Source: Lachnospiraceae bacterium UBA3632 (GTDB taxonomy: Bacteria; Bacillota; Clostridia; Lachnospirales; Lachnospiraceae). From it: DNA of 64,000 bases. A program made the position numbers and the translations under genes. Positions 53,948-63,081 of the stretch are shown here, in pieces. Numbering within the stretch: position 1 is the first letter of the stretch; the number at the start of each line of letters is the position of its first letter. Location: positions 7,872 to 71,871 of the forward strand of contig DFKZ01000078.1 of the NCBI GenBank assembly GCA_002373975.1, written 5' to 3'. Below the pieces are notes generated by a model. It was not told the origin of the DNA, ran no database searches, and saw nothing but the letters and a program-made list of their open reading frames with translations.

Positions 53948-56900
53948 TTACTTATCAAGTATTTCAAGAATACCGTCATAATCAAAGTTTTCCGACAGAT
54001 CACGGATCCTGCCGAGCTTTTCCAGTTCGCTCTCAGGTAAGGACAGATCCGAAATCTCGTGATAAACCTCTTCTATGGAATCATAATCCATATTATCCGC
54101 AGCCTCACGCAGTCTCTCATAGTAACCCTTCATTTGATCATCATCAATGACAGGCTTGCCGGACAGGGTGCCGCTGCTCACCGGATTTCTTTTCTCTTCT
54201 CCCTCAAAAATGCCTTCAAGCCTGCCTGAAAAGCTTCGATAATCGGCTATCATGGAATCGTGATTCTCATTGATATATGCCGTATCATTTCCTTTTCCGG
54301 CATCTTCAAGCTTCTGTGCCTTCTGAGCCAGATCCATTGCGCCGATCAGCTTTGCCGAGCTCTTAAGAGCATGCACCTTGATGGTATAATTCTTCCAGTC
54401 ACCTACGGAGTAATACTTTTCAATCTCACTGCTCTTTGCATCTATGGAATCATAGAATATCCTGAGCACCATCCTGAAAGCTTCTTCTGATCCGCTGTTT
54501 TTAAGCGCTATTTCGCTATCGATCCCCTCTATATCATCATATGGTGTTTTGCCGTCCTCTTCTTTGGGAGTTTCCTCCTCCGCCGCTGATGCTCCCTTCA
54601 CGCTTCCCGGACTGTATTCAATGACCGGCGTACCCTGGTCGGGCTCATTATCACGATTGAGATCCTCCAAGTATGAAGCTATATTATATGACTTATTGGA
54701 CTTTACAAAGTACAGGATACCGAATGTGCCCGGTCCACAGTTTGATGAAATGGCTGCAGACGCCTGCTGGATAACGATATTCTCAAAATAAGCATATTTC
54801 CCGATTTCTTCTTTTATCCAGTCCAGTGTTTCGGTGGGCACATCCATATAGGTGATGAAAGCAACCTCCGGATCGGGAATGATATCGACAGGGAATGCAC
54901 TTGCAATATATTTTTTGTATGCACTCTTCGTCTTACCCATCCAGATACCGCCTATGCGCGACCTGTCATTCATTACCGTAATGATAGGGTGCAGATTAAG
55001 TGCCCTTGCAAGATAATCTGTAGTATGACTCACATGACCCTTTCTGGCCATGTATTCGGTTTTATCGATCACAAAGCTGCATCTTAAATGGCTTCTGACT
55101 TCTTTCAGCTCGGATATTATATCCTGTACCGGGATATTCTGCTGAACCAGCTTATATGCTATCAGCACCAGTAATCCCGTTGCACTGGAAAGACATCCGG
55201 AATTGATAACCGTCACATTGTCAAATGATTTCGCCGCCTCCGAAGCCAGCTTATAATCCTGGCTCATGGTGGAAGCCAGTGAAATATGGATCAGGTGGTG
55301 TGCCTTTTTCAGTGCGGAAGAGAAAAACTCCGTATACGCCGATTCGTCAGGCGGAGCCGACACCGCGTTCTTGCCCGATCGGATATAACGGATAAGCTCG
55401 TTTGCATCCATCTGGGTTCCGTCTTTGAATACGCCGTCATCGGTATGGATAAGAAACGAAATAAGCTTGAGATTAAGCCTTCTTATTACGCTGTCAGGCA
55501 GATCGCACATTCCGGTGGAAGTGATCACCACCGAAGCTTTTCCGGAATATCCCGAAGAAGTGTTTATATCTTCGCTCATGCTCATGACCTGCTTGTTACC
55601 TGTAAGCTTGTCCTGAGATATATGCTTCATGAGCATTTTTTCAAGAGCATCTCCTGATACGGGCTTTACCAGATATCCGTCAAATCCCGCTCTGTTGTAC
55701 AGATCCCTGTTAGCGCTGCCGGCATTTGCCGTAAGAACTACCACAGGTGTGGTCCTGTTAAGGCCTCCTGCCTGGTTTCGGATGCGTTCAAGACATTCAA
55801 CTCCGTCCATCCACGGCATAAGATGATCCATGAGGATCACGTCGAATTTCTTATCCAGAGTGAGTTCCAGTGCTTCTTTTCCACTGAGAGCCTTGTCGAT
55901 AACAACCTCTGTATCCTCAAGAAGTTTTGCCTCAACCTCGAGGTTCATTTCATTATCGTCGACGATAAGGATCCTTGCATCGGGAGCCTTAAAGCTGCTC
56001 TCGTAAATGCTGCGCTTAACATTCTGCTGATTATGTATATTGAGCTCACCTATTGCGGTTTTATCCGAAATGCCCTGCTTTAAAAGCACCGTAAAACTGG
56101 AGCCCTCACCGTATACACTGTTTACGGTAATGGTTCCTCCCATAAGCTCGGTAAGCTGTTTTACGATGGAAAGGCCAAGGCCTGTGCCTTCGATATGCCT
56201 GTTCTTTTCCTCATCGACTCTCTTGAAAGCATCAAACAGATAGGGAAGAGATTCTTTTTTGATCCCCATTCCCGTGTCGGAAATGGTAATGCTCAGCATC
56301 ACATGATCTTCGTCTTCCAGAGTGCTTTCAATATGGAGATCAATATATCCCTCTTTGGTATATTTAACCGCATTATTCAGGATATTGATCATTATCTGTT
56401 TTATTCTGACTTCGTCGCCGTAAAGCACAGAAGGCACACCGGGATCCACATTGACATTAAACTTAAGTCCCTTGTCGCTTGCACGGAGCCAGATCATATT
56501 TACGATCTCGGACAGCATATCACCCACGCGATAATCGACGGGAACAATATCCATGCTGCCGGCTTCAATCTTCGAAAAGTCCAGGATATCATTTATAAGC
56601 GCAAGAAGCATCTTTCCGGCGCCCTGTATTCCGGATGCCTCTTTGATTATCTCGTCCGAAGCTTTCTGATCCCTGAGGATAACCTCATTGAGACCAAGGA
56701 TAGAGTTGATGGGCGTGCGGATCTCGTGACTCATGCTGGAGAAAAATCTGTTCTGGGCACGCGTAAGATCCTCGGCTCTCTCCGCTTCTTTCCTGGCTCT
56801 GTTATTCTCGTCCTTATAGAGCTTATTCTGAAACTGCATCATTACGAAGGAAATCAGTCCGATCAGAATAATAGCGATCAGAATATCGGTGAAAAACGAA

Positions 56901-57370
56901 AGATCGTCATGAGGGTCCACCAGATTCGGGAAATTGTACTCCAACAGCAGGCATCCGGACGATACCGCAAATATCGCACAAAGGTCGATGATCCTCCATA
57001 CGCCGTGAATAACAAGTCCCACATACAGGCAGGCAAAAATTGCCCACAGTATTCCCGCTCCCTTTATTCCGCCCCCGGAAAAATACAGCCCCGGAAGCGC
57101 TATAAATACCAGAATGACCGTAAGGATCCTTATGGCTATCCTGAGTCTGTCAAAGTTAAGGCAGATAATGGTTACGGTGGGCAGGAAAATAAGTATCCCC
57201 ACTATTACCATGATCTCGGTAAAATCATGCCCGATAATGATCTCCAGAATAAATCCGGTTATAGCGGCCAGCTCGGTGATGCCTGCAAATCCCAGGAACA
57301 TCTTCTCCGTCAGATCCCGGTACGGATCGGCGATATACGATCTTATTTTTGCGATCAGTTTCTTGATCAT
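53948..57370 (-). CDS. Membrane hybrid histidine kinase with inserted DegV-type domain and Hpt
   Basis: A 1140-residue fusion. Residues 20-180 hold about six membrane helices; 205-432 the kinase core (SMSHEIRTP with His215; N-box ILNNAVKYT; ISDTGMGI; EGTGLGLSIV); 466-585 a receiver (ILIVDDNEMN, Asp515 in ILMDHLMP, Lys in YLVKPV). Residues 613-890 resemble DegV/EDD proteins: TGMCDLPDSV, SCDLSS-like INSGCLSSATGLLV, FVIDKTEYMARKGHVS and CGPGTFGILY. An Hpt with HALKSSA (His1000) and a C-terminal helical segment follow. The open frame is continuous. DegV-fold proteins bind fatty acids, so a lipid ligand is inferred. It overlaps the preceding kinase gene by 4 bp. Confidence 0.85.
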   Translation of the reverse strand: MIKKLIAKIRSYIADPYRDLTEKMFLGFAGITELAAITGFILEIIIGHDFTEIMVIVGILIFLPTVTIICLNFDRLRIAIRILTVILVFIALPGLYFSGGGIKGAGILWAIFACLYVGLVIHGVWRIIDLCAIFAVSSGCLLLEYNFPNLVDPHDDLSFFTDILIAIILIGLISFVMMQFQNKLYKDENNRARKEAERAEDLTRAQNRFFSSMSHEIRTPINSILGLNEVILRDQKASDEIIKEASGIQGAGKMLLALINDILDFSKIEAGSMDIVPVDYRVGDMLSEIVNMIWLRASDKGLKFNVNVDPGVPSVLYGDEVRIKQIMINILNNAVKYTKEGYIDLHIESTLEDEDHVMLSITISDTGMGIKKESLPYLFDAFKRVDEEKNRHIEGTGLGLSIVKQLTELMGGTITVNSVYGEGSSFTVLLKQGISDKTAIGELNIHNQQNVKRSIYESSFKAPDARILIVDDNEMNLEVEAKLLEDTEVVIDKALSGKEALELTLDKKFDVILMDHLMPWMDGVECLERIRNQAGGLNRTTPVVVLTANAGSANRDLYNRAGFDGYLVKPVSGDALEKMLMKHISQDKLTGNKQVMSMSEDINTSSGYSGKASVVITSTGMCDLPDSVIRRLNLKLISFLIHTDDGVFKDGTQMDANELIRYIRSGKNAVSAPPDESAYTEFFSSALKKAHHLIHISLASTMSQDYKLASEAAKSFDNVTVINSGCLSSATGLLVLIAYKLVQQNIPVQDIISELKEVRSHLRCSFVIDKTEYMARKGHVSHTTDYLARALNLHPIITVMNDRSRIGGIWMGKTKSAYKKYIASAFPVDIIPDPEVAFITYMDVPTETLDWIKEEIGKYAYFENIVIQQASAAISSNCGPGTFGILYFVKSNKSYNIASYLEDLNRDNEPDQGTPVIEYSPGSVKGASAAEEETPKEEDGKTPYDDIEGIDSEIALKNSGSEEAFRMVLRIFYDSIDAKSSEIEKYYSVGDWKNYTIKVHALKSSAKLIGAMDLAQKAQKLEDAGKGNDTAYINENHDSMIADYRSFSGRLEGIFEGEEKRNPVSSGTLSGKPVIDDDQMKGYYERLREAADNMDYDSIEEVYHEISDLSLPESELEKLGRIRDLSENFDYDGILEILDK

Positions 57371-59415
57371 AATGCCGCATCACCTCCCTTTTCAAAATAT
57401 TTGGGAAGGACTTTTTGCATTACTCTTTCAAAATCAGATATATCGACGGGTTTTGCTATAAATCCGTCGAAGCCTTCATTCATAAACATCTCTCTGGCAC
57501 CGGAAACGGCATTTGCGGTAAGTGCCACAACCGGCAGCGTTTTTCCTTTCTCGAATGCCACCTTCTTTATGATCTTCATTGCTTCCACGCCGTCCATCTC
57601 GGGCATCATATGATCCATGAAAACAATATCGTAATGGTTGTCGTTACACTTCAAAATAGCTTCCTGACCGCTTATGGCAGTATCCACGTTCATTTCATAA
57701 TCTCTGAAAAGTTCCGTAGCTACCACAAGATTCATGGGCTCATCATCCACAACAAGAGCCTTGACCCCTTTAAATACCGGCTTAACATAGTTTTCGGTGC
57801 TTTCAATGTTCACAGCATCGACGCCCTCGTTAAGGATCTTGATGGCAGGATATGCATATATGGGTTTGGGCATAACGATAACTCTGCTTCCCGGACTTGC
57901 TTTAAAATCCTTTTCGGCAGATACCGCCACAACGATATCACTCTTGCTTAGACTGTCAAAGTACTCGGGATCAGCATTGTACTCTTCTTCACCCATAAAG
58001 ATATATTTGACGTCCAGCTTGTATCTAAGCTTTTCGATCTCCTTGACAGTTTCCACGGAATACAGCTGCACATGCATGCCGGAGGCAAGATTCGTCGCCA
58101 TATATCTGTAAAAATCACGCACCTTGGGTGTTTTGTACTTATCGGACCTGACATGAAACAATATATCACCCTTGACTTTGTCAGTAAGCGCAAGGCACGG
58201 CTTTGAATCTACAACGGTCTGCGGAACAGTCACACGCACTGTGGTGCCCGAGCCTTTTTCACTCTCGATCTTTACAAATCCTCCCATTTTGTGGGCAAAT
58301 CCGTATACTATATAGAGCCCCAGACCGATTCCGCCGGAGCTGCGGTTACGTTTTTTGTTCGCCTGATAGATACCTTCGGATACGGAATTAAGATCCTTCA
58401 TGTCCATTCCTATCCCGGTATCATTCATCTCGATACAAAGATTTACACCGTATTCGGTTTCCTCTGTGTACATTCTCAGATATATTCCGCCGCTTTTAGT
58501 GAACTTTACGGCGTTTTCCAGAAGATGTCTGAATATCTTGTGAAGCTTTTTGATATCACCGCGCATCACTGACGGCGCATTGGGATCAAGATCAACAATA
58601 AGCTCAAGATCCTTTTTATTATCGGATAATCTGAAATTGGTCACAACGTCACTCATAAGGGAGGTGCACATATAATCCTCTTCCTCAAGAATAACCTTGT
58701 TTCTCTTACACTCTGTGTAATCCTGTATATCCTCGATCTGATTGGCCAGCCTGATTCCGGCATTCTTAATTGCATACACTTCCTCGTCGTCGCTCTTTTT
58801 GATAAGGAGTTCGGACATTCCGTTAACAACATTTACGGGAGTTCGGAGTTCGTGGGATATGTTGGATAAAAAATCCTCCATATCAGCCTCATAATCTTCT
58901 ATCTTCTCATCCCTTTCGGAAATGGAATCCATAGCTTCTTTTCTGTCCCTGATCATCCTGCGGCAGCAGAAATAAAGGAGCGTTACAAATGACACATGCA
59001 ATACGATCCTTGATATCTCCAGCGAATCAAAGGATCCGTTAGCCTTGTAAGCAAGGTGTATCTGAATACCCAAAAGGATGAAGTATTCAACGAGGAACAG
59101 ATTGATCATGTAATAATGATCAAAAAAGGAATATGCCAGCATAACCAGAGAGACCACAAGCGCTATATCAAAAAAACTGGCCTCATGCACGCCGTGATAA
59201 AAGACTGCCATCATGGCATATACCAGATAATACGGTTTCCTTCCCTCAAACGACGGTCTGCCGGAAAGATTCATGATCCAGATAAAAGTTGTGGCGATGA
59301 TTATTACGGGTGGGACCCAGAATTCCCATCCCAGTATAATGCTCTCCACCGTCAGCGCTATACAGGCGATAGACGCGAAAAATATAATGAATTTTTCATG
59401 CTTTGATTGATTCAT
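57367..59415 (-). CDS. Membrane hybrid histidine kinase without Hpt
   Basis: A 682-residue protein with about six membrane helices (10-155), a coiled linker, the kinase core (SNISHELRTP with His188; HLLENAVKF; NDTGIGMD; GGIGLGLYIV), a receiver-like domain without a phospho-acceptor (about 405-530, YIFMGEEEYN) and a true receiver (VKALVVDDEP, Asp601 in IVFMDHMMP, Lys in FIAKPV). No Hpt is present, so it needs a partner Hpt; the neighbours supply two. It overlaps the DegV kinase by 4 bp and follows the hydrogenase-type kinase by 15 bp. Confidence 0.88.
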   Translation of the reverse strand: MNQSKHEKFIIFFASIACIALTVESIILGWEFWVPPVIIIATTFIWIMNLSGRPSFEGRKPYYLVYAMMAVFYHGVHEASFFDIALVVSLVMLAYSFFDHYYMINLFLVEYFILLGIQIHLAYKANGSFDSLEISRIVLHVSFVTLLYFCCRRMIRDRKEAMDSISERDEKIEDYEADMEDFLSNISHELRTPVNVVNGMSELLIKKSDDEEVYAIKNAGIRLANQIEDIQDYTECKRNKVILEEEDYMCTSLMSDVVTNFRLSDNKKDLELIVDLDPNAPSVMRGDIKKLHKIFRHLLENAVKFTKSGGIYLRMYTEETEYGVNLCIEMNDTGIGMDMKDLNSVSEGIYQANKKRNRSSGGIGLGLYIVYGFAHKMGGFVKIESEKGSGTTVRVTVPQTVVDSKPCLALTDKVKGDILFHVRSDKYKTPKVRDFYRYMATNLASGMHVQLYSVETVKEIEKLRYKLDVKYIFMGEEEYNADPEYFDSLSKSDIVVAVSAEKDFKASPGSRVIVMPKPIYAYPAIKILNEGVDAVNIESTENYVKPVFKGVKALVVDDEPMNLVVATELFRDYEMNVDTAISGQEAILKCNDNHYDIVFMDHMMPEMDGVEAMKIIKKVAFEKGKTLPVVALTANAVSGAREMFMNEGFDGFIAKPVDISDFERVMQKVLPKYFEKGGDAAL

Positions 59416-59430
59416 GGTTACTTTGCTGTT

Positions 59431-62400
59431 TTATTTGTCTTTTAAAAGCTCGACTATGAGATCGTAATTAAAATCGGAAAAGGCATTCTTTATATCGGAG
59501 ATAAGCTTTTCATCGGATTTAGGGATCCTGTACTCGCCCATCTCGTCAAAGATGCACTCGATGGTATCGCAGTCCATTGTTTCGGCAGCGGATCTGATCC
59601 CTTCATACACTTCATACATAAACTCGTCATTAGCTTCCGGCTTTGATGCTTCAAAGGCTTCGTCGGAGACAAACACAGGTTTTAAAATATCGGAAAAACT
59701 TCTGTATTCTTCAATAAGCTCCCTGTGCTTATCAAGGATATATGCAATATTTCCCTCTTTGCCTGCCATCTCAAGTTTAAATGCTTTTTCACCGAGATCG
59801 GCAGCGCCTATTATCCTGGCAGAGCTCTTTAGCGCATGGACTTTGATAGTATAGTTCCCGAAATCATTCTCGTCATAGAATCTTTCAAGCTCATCCGCTT
59901 TATCGCTAACGGAATCATAAAATACCTTTAATAGAGGCAGATAAGCCTGAACCGAGCCGCTGTTTTTGATCCCGGCATCGATGTCTATCATGCCGGTATC
60001 CGCAATGATATCCAGCTTCTCATCCAGCCCCTCAACAGGTTCCTGCACAGCTTGCACGTTACCTGAGGATTCGGATCTTATCTTTTCCTTCGGAAGAAAT
60101 CCCAGAAGGATCTCCTCCAGCTTTTCATACTCGATGGGCTTGGTAAGATAATCATCAAATCCCTGTGATAAATACTCGGCTTTAGCCCCTGCCACGGCGT
60201 TGGCTGTCAGACATACGCAGGGAGTATCGCGATTGGGATTGTCGTATTCTGCCCTGATTTCCCTTAAGGTTTCCACACCGTCTTTATCAGGCATCATGAT
60301 ATCCATAAAGATGACATCGTATTTCTTTTCGCGGGACATCTCCACAGCCTCGAAGCCGTCATTGGCGAAATCTATCTTTACACATGTCTGCATAAGAAGA
60401 TTTCCGAAAACGATCAGATTCATCTGATTGTCATCAACCACAAGCACTTCCGCTTCGGGAGCCACAAATCTTTCCCTGTAGGCCTTTCTAAGGCCCAGAT
60501 CCTCAATGTAGGAGTCACGATAATTTCCCAGCTTTGCGCTTCCTCTCACGCCCTGCTTTATGGAAAATGAAAATGATGAGCCCTCTCCGTATATGCTTTC
60601 AACATTAAGCTCGGAGCCCATAAGTTCAAGCAGGCCTTTGGTGATGCTCATTCCGATACCCGCGCCTTCAATATTGCGGTTTCTGTTTAGTTCTATCCTG
60701 TCAAACTGATTAAAGAGTCTGGGAAGATCTTCTTCCTTGATTCCTATTCCCGTATCCCGTACACTCACATCAAGCATAATGCTTTCAGGATCATCCTCCA
60801 CGGAAGAGTACCCTATTCCGAACAGAATACTGCCCTTCTGAGTATACTTTACGGCATTTGTAAGCAGGTTACTTATGACCTGCTTAATACGCTTCTGATC
60901 TCCGTACAGATTCTTGGGCGTTTCGGGATTAATATCAAATAACAGCTTGAGATCTTTCTCCTCAGCGCTTTTACGTATTGAATTTATCAGATCGTTGATC
61001 GTTGACGAAAGATCGTATTCCGATGATTCGATCTGTATGGCACCCGAATCGATCTGTGAAAAATCAAGTATATTATCAACAAGCCCTATCAGAGAGTTTC
61101 CCGCTGTTCTGATGGTTTCGGAATATGAAGTGATATCCGGATCTTCACTTTCTCTCAAAATAAGCTCATTCATACCGAGAATGGCATTTATCGGCGTGCG
61201 TATCTCATGGGACATATTTGCCAGAAATGCTGTCTTGGCACGGTTTGTCTCCTCAGCGATGGCCTTCTCGAATTCCAGCTCCCTGACCATGGTCTTTTCG
61301 AAGTAAATACAATTTTCTTTATGGTTAAACCCATTGTGGATAGCCGTAGCCATCTGCCGGCAGGATTCATATCCGCAGCATGTGCAATCTATACATCTCG
61401 AATCGTCGGTGAGCTTGTTCATGCTGATGAATATATCATCAAGCTCAGCCTCATTGGGGATCTCATATTTGCACTCCTCGGATCTGTCGGTATAGCTTCT
61501 CAGGTAATCTTTCAGATCCAGCATTTCAAACTGTTTATTGTAATTTGCAAGACGCTCCTCTGGAGTATCGGGCCTTGACCACGCGTTTCCGCTCTCCTTT
61601 TTCTTGGAGTTTTCCCGTATATTAAGCAGGCTGTACAGAGCGTCATCCGTTTTGGATTTGGACGGACTTACAGCGGTACCGCATATGCATCCCTTCTCGC
61701 AGTTTAAAGCATCGATAAACAGAAAAGGCGTCTTGTTTTCCTTTATCCTGTCGGCATTTTGGTGCATCCACTCATAGAGATGACGTTCACCTTCGATCTG
61801 ACGGATAAACACATCATCACCGAGAAACCATTTGACATTTTCGGCAAGTCCGCCGGGAGTTGGATAAAAAGATCCGAGGCCGTATTCTATCTCGCTTCCG
61901 ACAGGATCACCGCTTATGCCTTTCTCTTTGACGTATTTCATCAGATGCTCGAAAGTGACATTATACTGTACAAGACCGGCATTATGAGGGTCCTCTATCT
62001 CGATCTTTTTAGCTATACAGGGGCTGATAAAGGCAAATTTATCGGTAATTCCCATTTCCTTACGCGCATAGATCGCCGCGCACATAAGAGGGCTCTGCAC
62101 GGGGAACAGCTTGGGAAGGAGCTCGGGCAGATATCTCTCAAGATATGAAACAAGTGCCGGACAGGGCTGGGATATTCCGCCAAGGAAGTCGTACTTTGTG
62201 ATGTAATTAAGATATCCCCATGTGGTTATATCCGCACCAAATGAGACGCTGATAACGCGCTTTACGCCCATCTTCTTTAGTCCGCCGATAACGCTTTCGT
62301 ATTCGTCGGGATAATTTGCCTTAAAGGCAGGCGCAAGAAGTATGGAGATCTCCTCTCCGTTTTTGAGATCCTCGAAGAATCTCTGCGTATCATCAAGATA

Positions 62401-62589
62401 TTCTCTCGCTCCGTGGACACACACATCTATACAGCTTCCGCATGCTACGCACTTGCTTCCGTCTACATCGATCCTCGCTTTGCCGTTTTCGACTTTCGAG
62501 ATGCATGCACCTATCGCACTGCAAACCTTGATGCATTTATTACACCCTATGCAATTGTCGTTGGTATAAACTATACTGTTTTCACTCAT
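59431..62589 (-). CDS. Ferredoxin / [FeFe]-hydrogenase-like / histidine kinase / receiver / Hpt fusion
   Basis: A 1052-residue fusion. N-terminal 2[4Fe-4S] ferredoxin (Cys13, 16, 19, 23 and 47, 50, 53, 57); [FeFe]-hydrogenase large-subunit-like domain (80-310) with L1 SQPCP (Cys143), L2 SPCIAKK (Cys191) and L3 CEKGC (Cys297, Cys301); a second Fe-S segment CTCCGYESC with Cys427; kinase core (ANMSHEIRTP, His461); receiver (Asp763 in IFMDIMMP); Hpt HALKSSA (His918) and a C-terminal helical segment. The proton-path Cys (TSCCP) is Pro and the MPC Met is Ser, as in sensory hydrogenases. Predicted cytoplasmic redox or H2 sensor. Start chosen at ATG 62589 with AGGA upstream, not GTG 62616. Confidence 0.88.
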   Translation of the reverse strand: MSENSIVYTNDNCIGCNKCIKVCSAIGACISKVENGKARIDVDGSKCVACGSCIDVCVHGAREYLDDTQRFFEDLKNGEEISILLAPAFKANYPDEYESVIGGLKKMGVKRVISVSFGADITTWGYLNYITKYDFLGGISQPCPALVSYLERYLPELLPKLFPVQSPLMCAAIYARKEMGITDKFAFISPCIAKKIEIEDPHNAGLVQYNVTFEHLMKYVKEKGISGDPVGSEIEYGLGSFYPTPGGLAENVKWFLGDDVFIRQIEGERHLYEWMHQNADRIKENKTPFLFIDALNCEKGCICGTAVSPSKSKTDDALYSLLNIRENSKKKESGNAWSRPDTPEERLANYNKQFEMLDLKDYLRSYTDRSEECKYEIPNEAELDDIFISMNKLTDDSRCIDCTCCGYESCRQMATAIHNGFNHKENCIYFEKTMVRELEFEKAIAEETNRAKTAFLANMSHEIRTPINAILGMNELILRESEDPDITSYSETIRTAGNSLIGLVDNILDFSQIDSGAIQIESSEYDLSSTINDLINSIRKSAEEKDLKLLFDINPETPKNLYGDQKRIKQVISNLLTNAVKYTQKGSILFGIGYSSVEDDPESIMLDVSVRDTGIGIKEEDLPRLFNQFDRIELNRNRNIEGAGIGMSITKGLLELMGSELNVESIYGEGSSFSFSIKQGVRGSAKLGNYRDSYIEDLGLRKAYRERFVAPEAEVLVVDDNQMNLIVFGNLLMQTCVKIDFANDGFEAVEMSREKKYDVIFMDIMMPDKDGVETLREIRAEYDNPNRDTPCVCLTANAVAGAKAEYLSQGFDDYLTKPIEYEKLEEILLGFLPKEKIRSESSGNVQAVQEPVEGLDEKLDIIADTGMIDIDAGIKNSGSVQAYLPLLKVFYDSVSDKADELERFYDENDFGNYTIKVHALKSSARIIGAADLGEKAFKLEMAGKEGNIAYILDKHRELIEEYRSFSDILKPVFVSDEAFEASKPEANDEFMYEVYEGIRSAAETMDCDTIECIFDEMGEYRIPKSDEKLISDIKNAFSDFNYDLIVELLKDK

Positions 62590-62634
62590 ACACTGATATC
62601 CTATTTCAGAAACCACATTTACGGTCTTTGACGA

Positions 62635-63081
62635 TCATACGGTCATAAGTGCAAGCTTATTTACTCTTAATTCCGAGATCACCATCCCTGCGGATTCCTT
62701 TTCCGTAACATCCATTGAAGCCATCTCCGTAACAGGAATGTAAATCGTAACATATTCCTTTTTTGCTTTTCCGAAAAGAGATTTCTTTTCTTTTATGAGG
62801 CTCACTCTGACCTTCGCCCTCATCTGTTTGAGTACCTGCAGCCTGAAATCATCGGGCTTTAAATAATAGAGCATGGTCTCAAGTGTATCTTCGCCGTCCG
62901 AGCCGTTTTTAAAGCTTTCGGCACATACTCGTCTGAATTTGAAAAGTATCTCTTCATCTTCGGCAATCTCGTTCAGAGTATATTTGGTACCGATATACAG
63001 GCAGTTGGAATCCTGTATGCAGTATTTAAAATCTTCGTAAACTGTCTTTTGCATTATTTTTACCCGTTCTAAATCATTCAA
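62635..63081 (-). CDS. Hypothetical protein of the kinase cluster (148 aa)
   Basis: A 148-residue protein without recognised domain. It is mixed alpha/beta by appearance, with an N-terminal helical part, KYTLNEIAEDEEILFKFRRV and a basic stretch KEKKSLFGKAKKEYV, ending in VTEKESAGMVISELRVNK. It overlaps the sigma-like gene by 8 bp (ATGA) with AAAGG upstream of the ATG, so the two are co-translated. An alternative start is ATG 63054. Confidence 0.6.
   Translation of the reverse strand: MNDLERVKIMQKTVYEDFKYCIQDSNCLYIGTKYTLNEIAEDEEILFKFRRVCAESFKNGSDGEDTLETMLYYLKPDDFRLQVLKQMRAKVRVSLIKEKKSLFGKAKKEYVTIYIPVTEMASMDVTEKESAGMVISELRVNKLALMTV

Noticed and set aside
53948..57370. DegV region as an assembly artefact joining two genes
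   Set aside because: The frame is continuous with natural linkers on both sides, and the Hpt and tail after it match those in the neighbouring kinase.
56195..57613. A 472-codon plus-strand open frame across two kinase genes
   Set aside because: It is antisense to clear kinase domains on minus, has no recognisable domain and no ribosome site. Codon bias here leaves long antisense frames open in many places.
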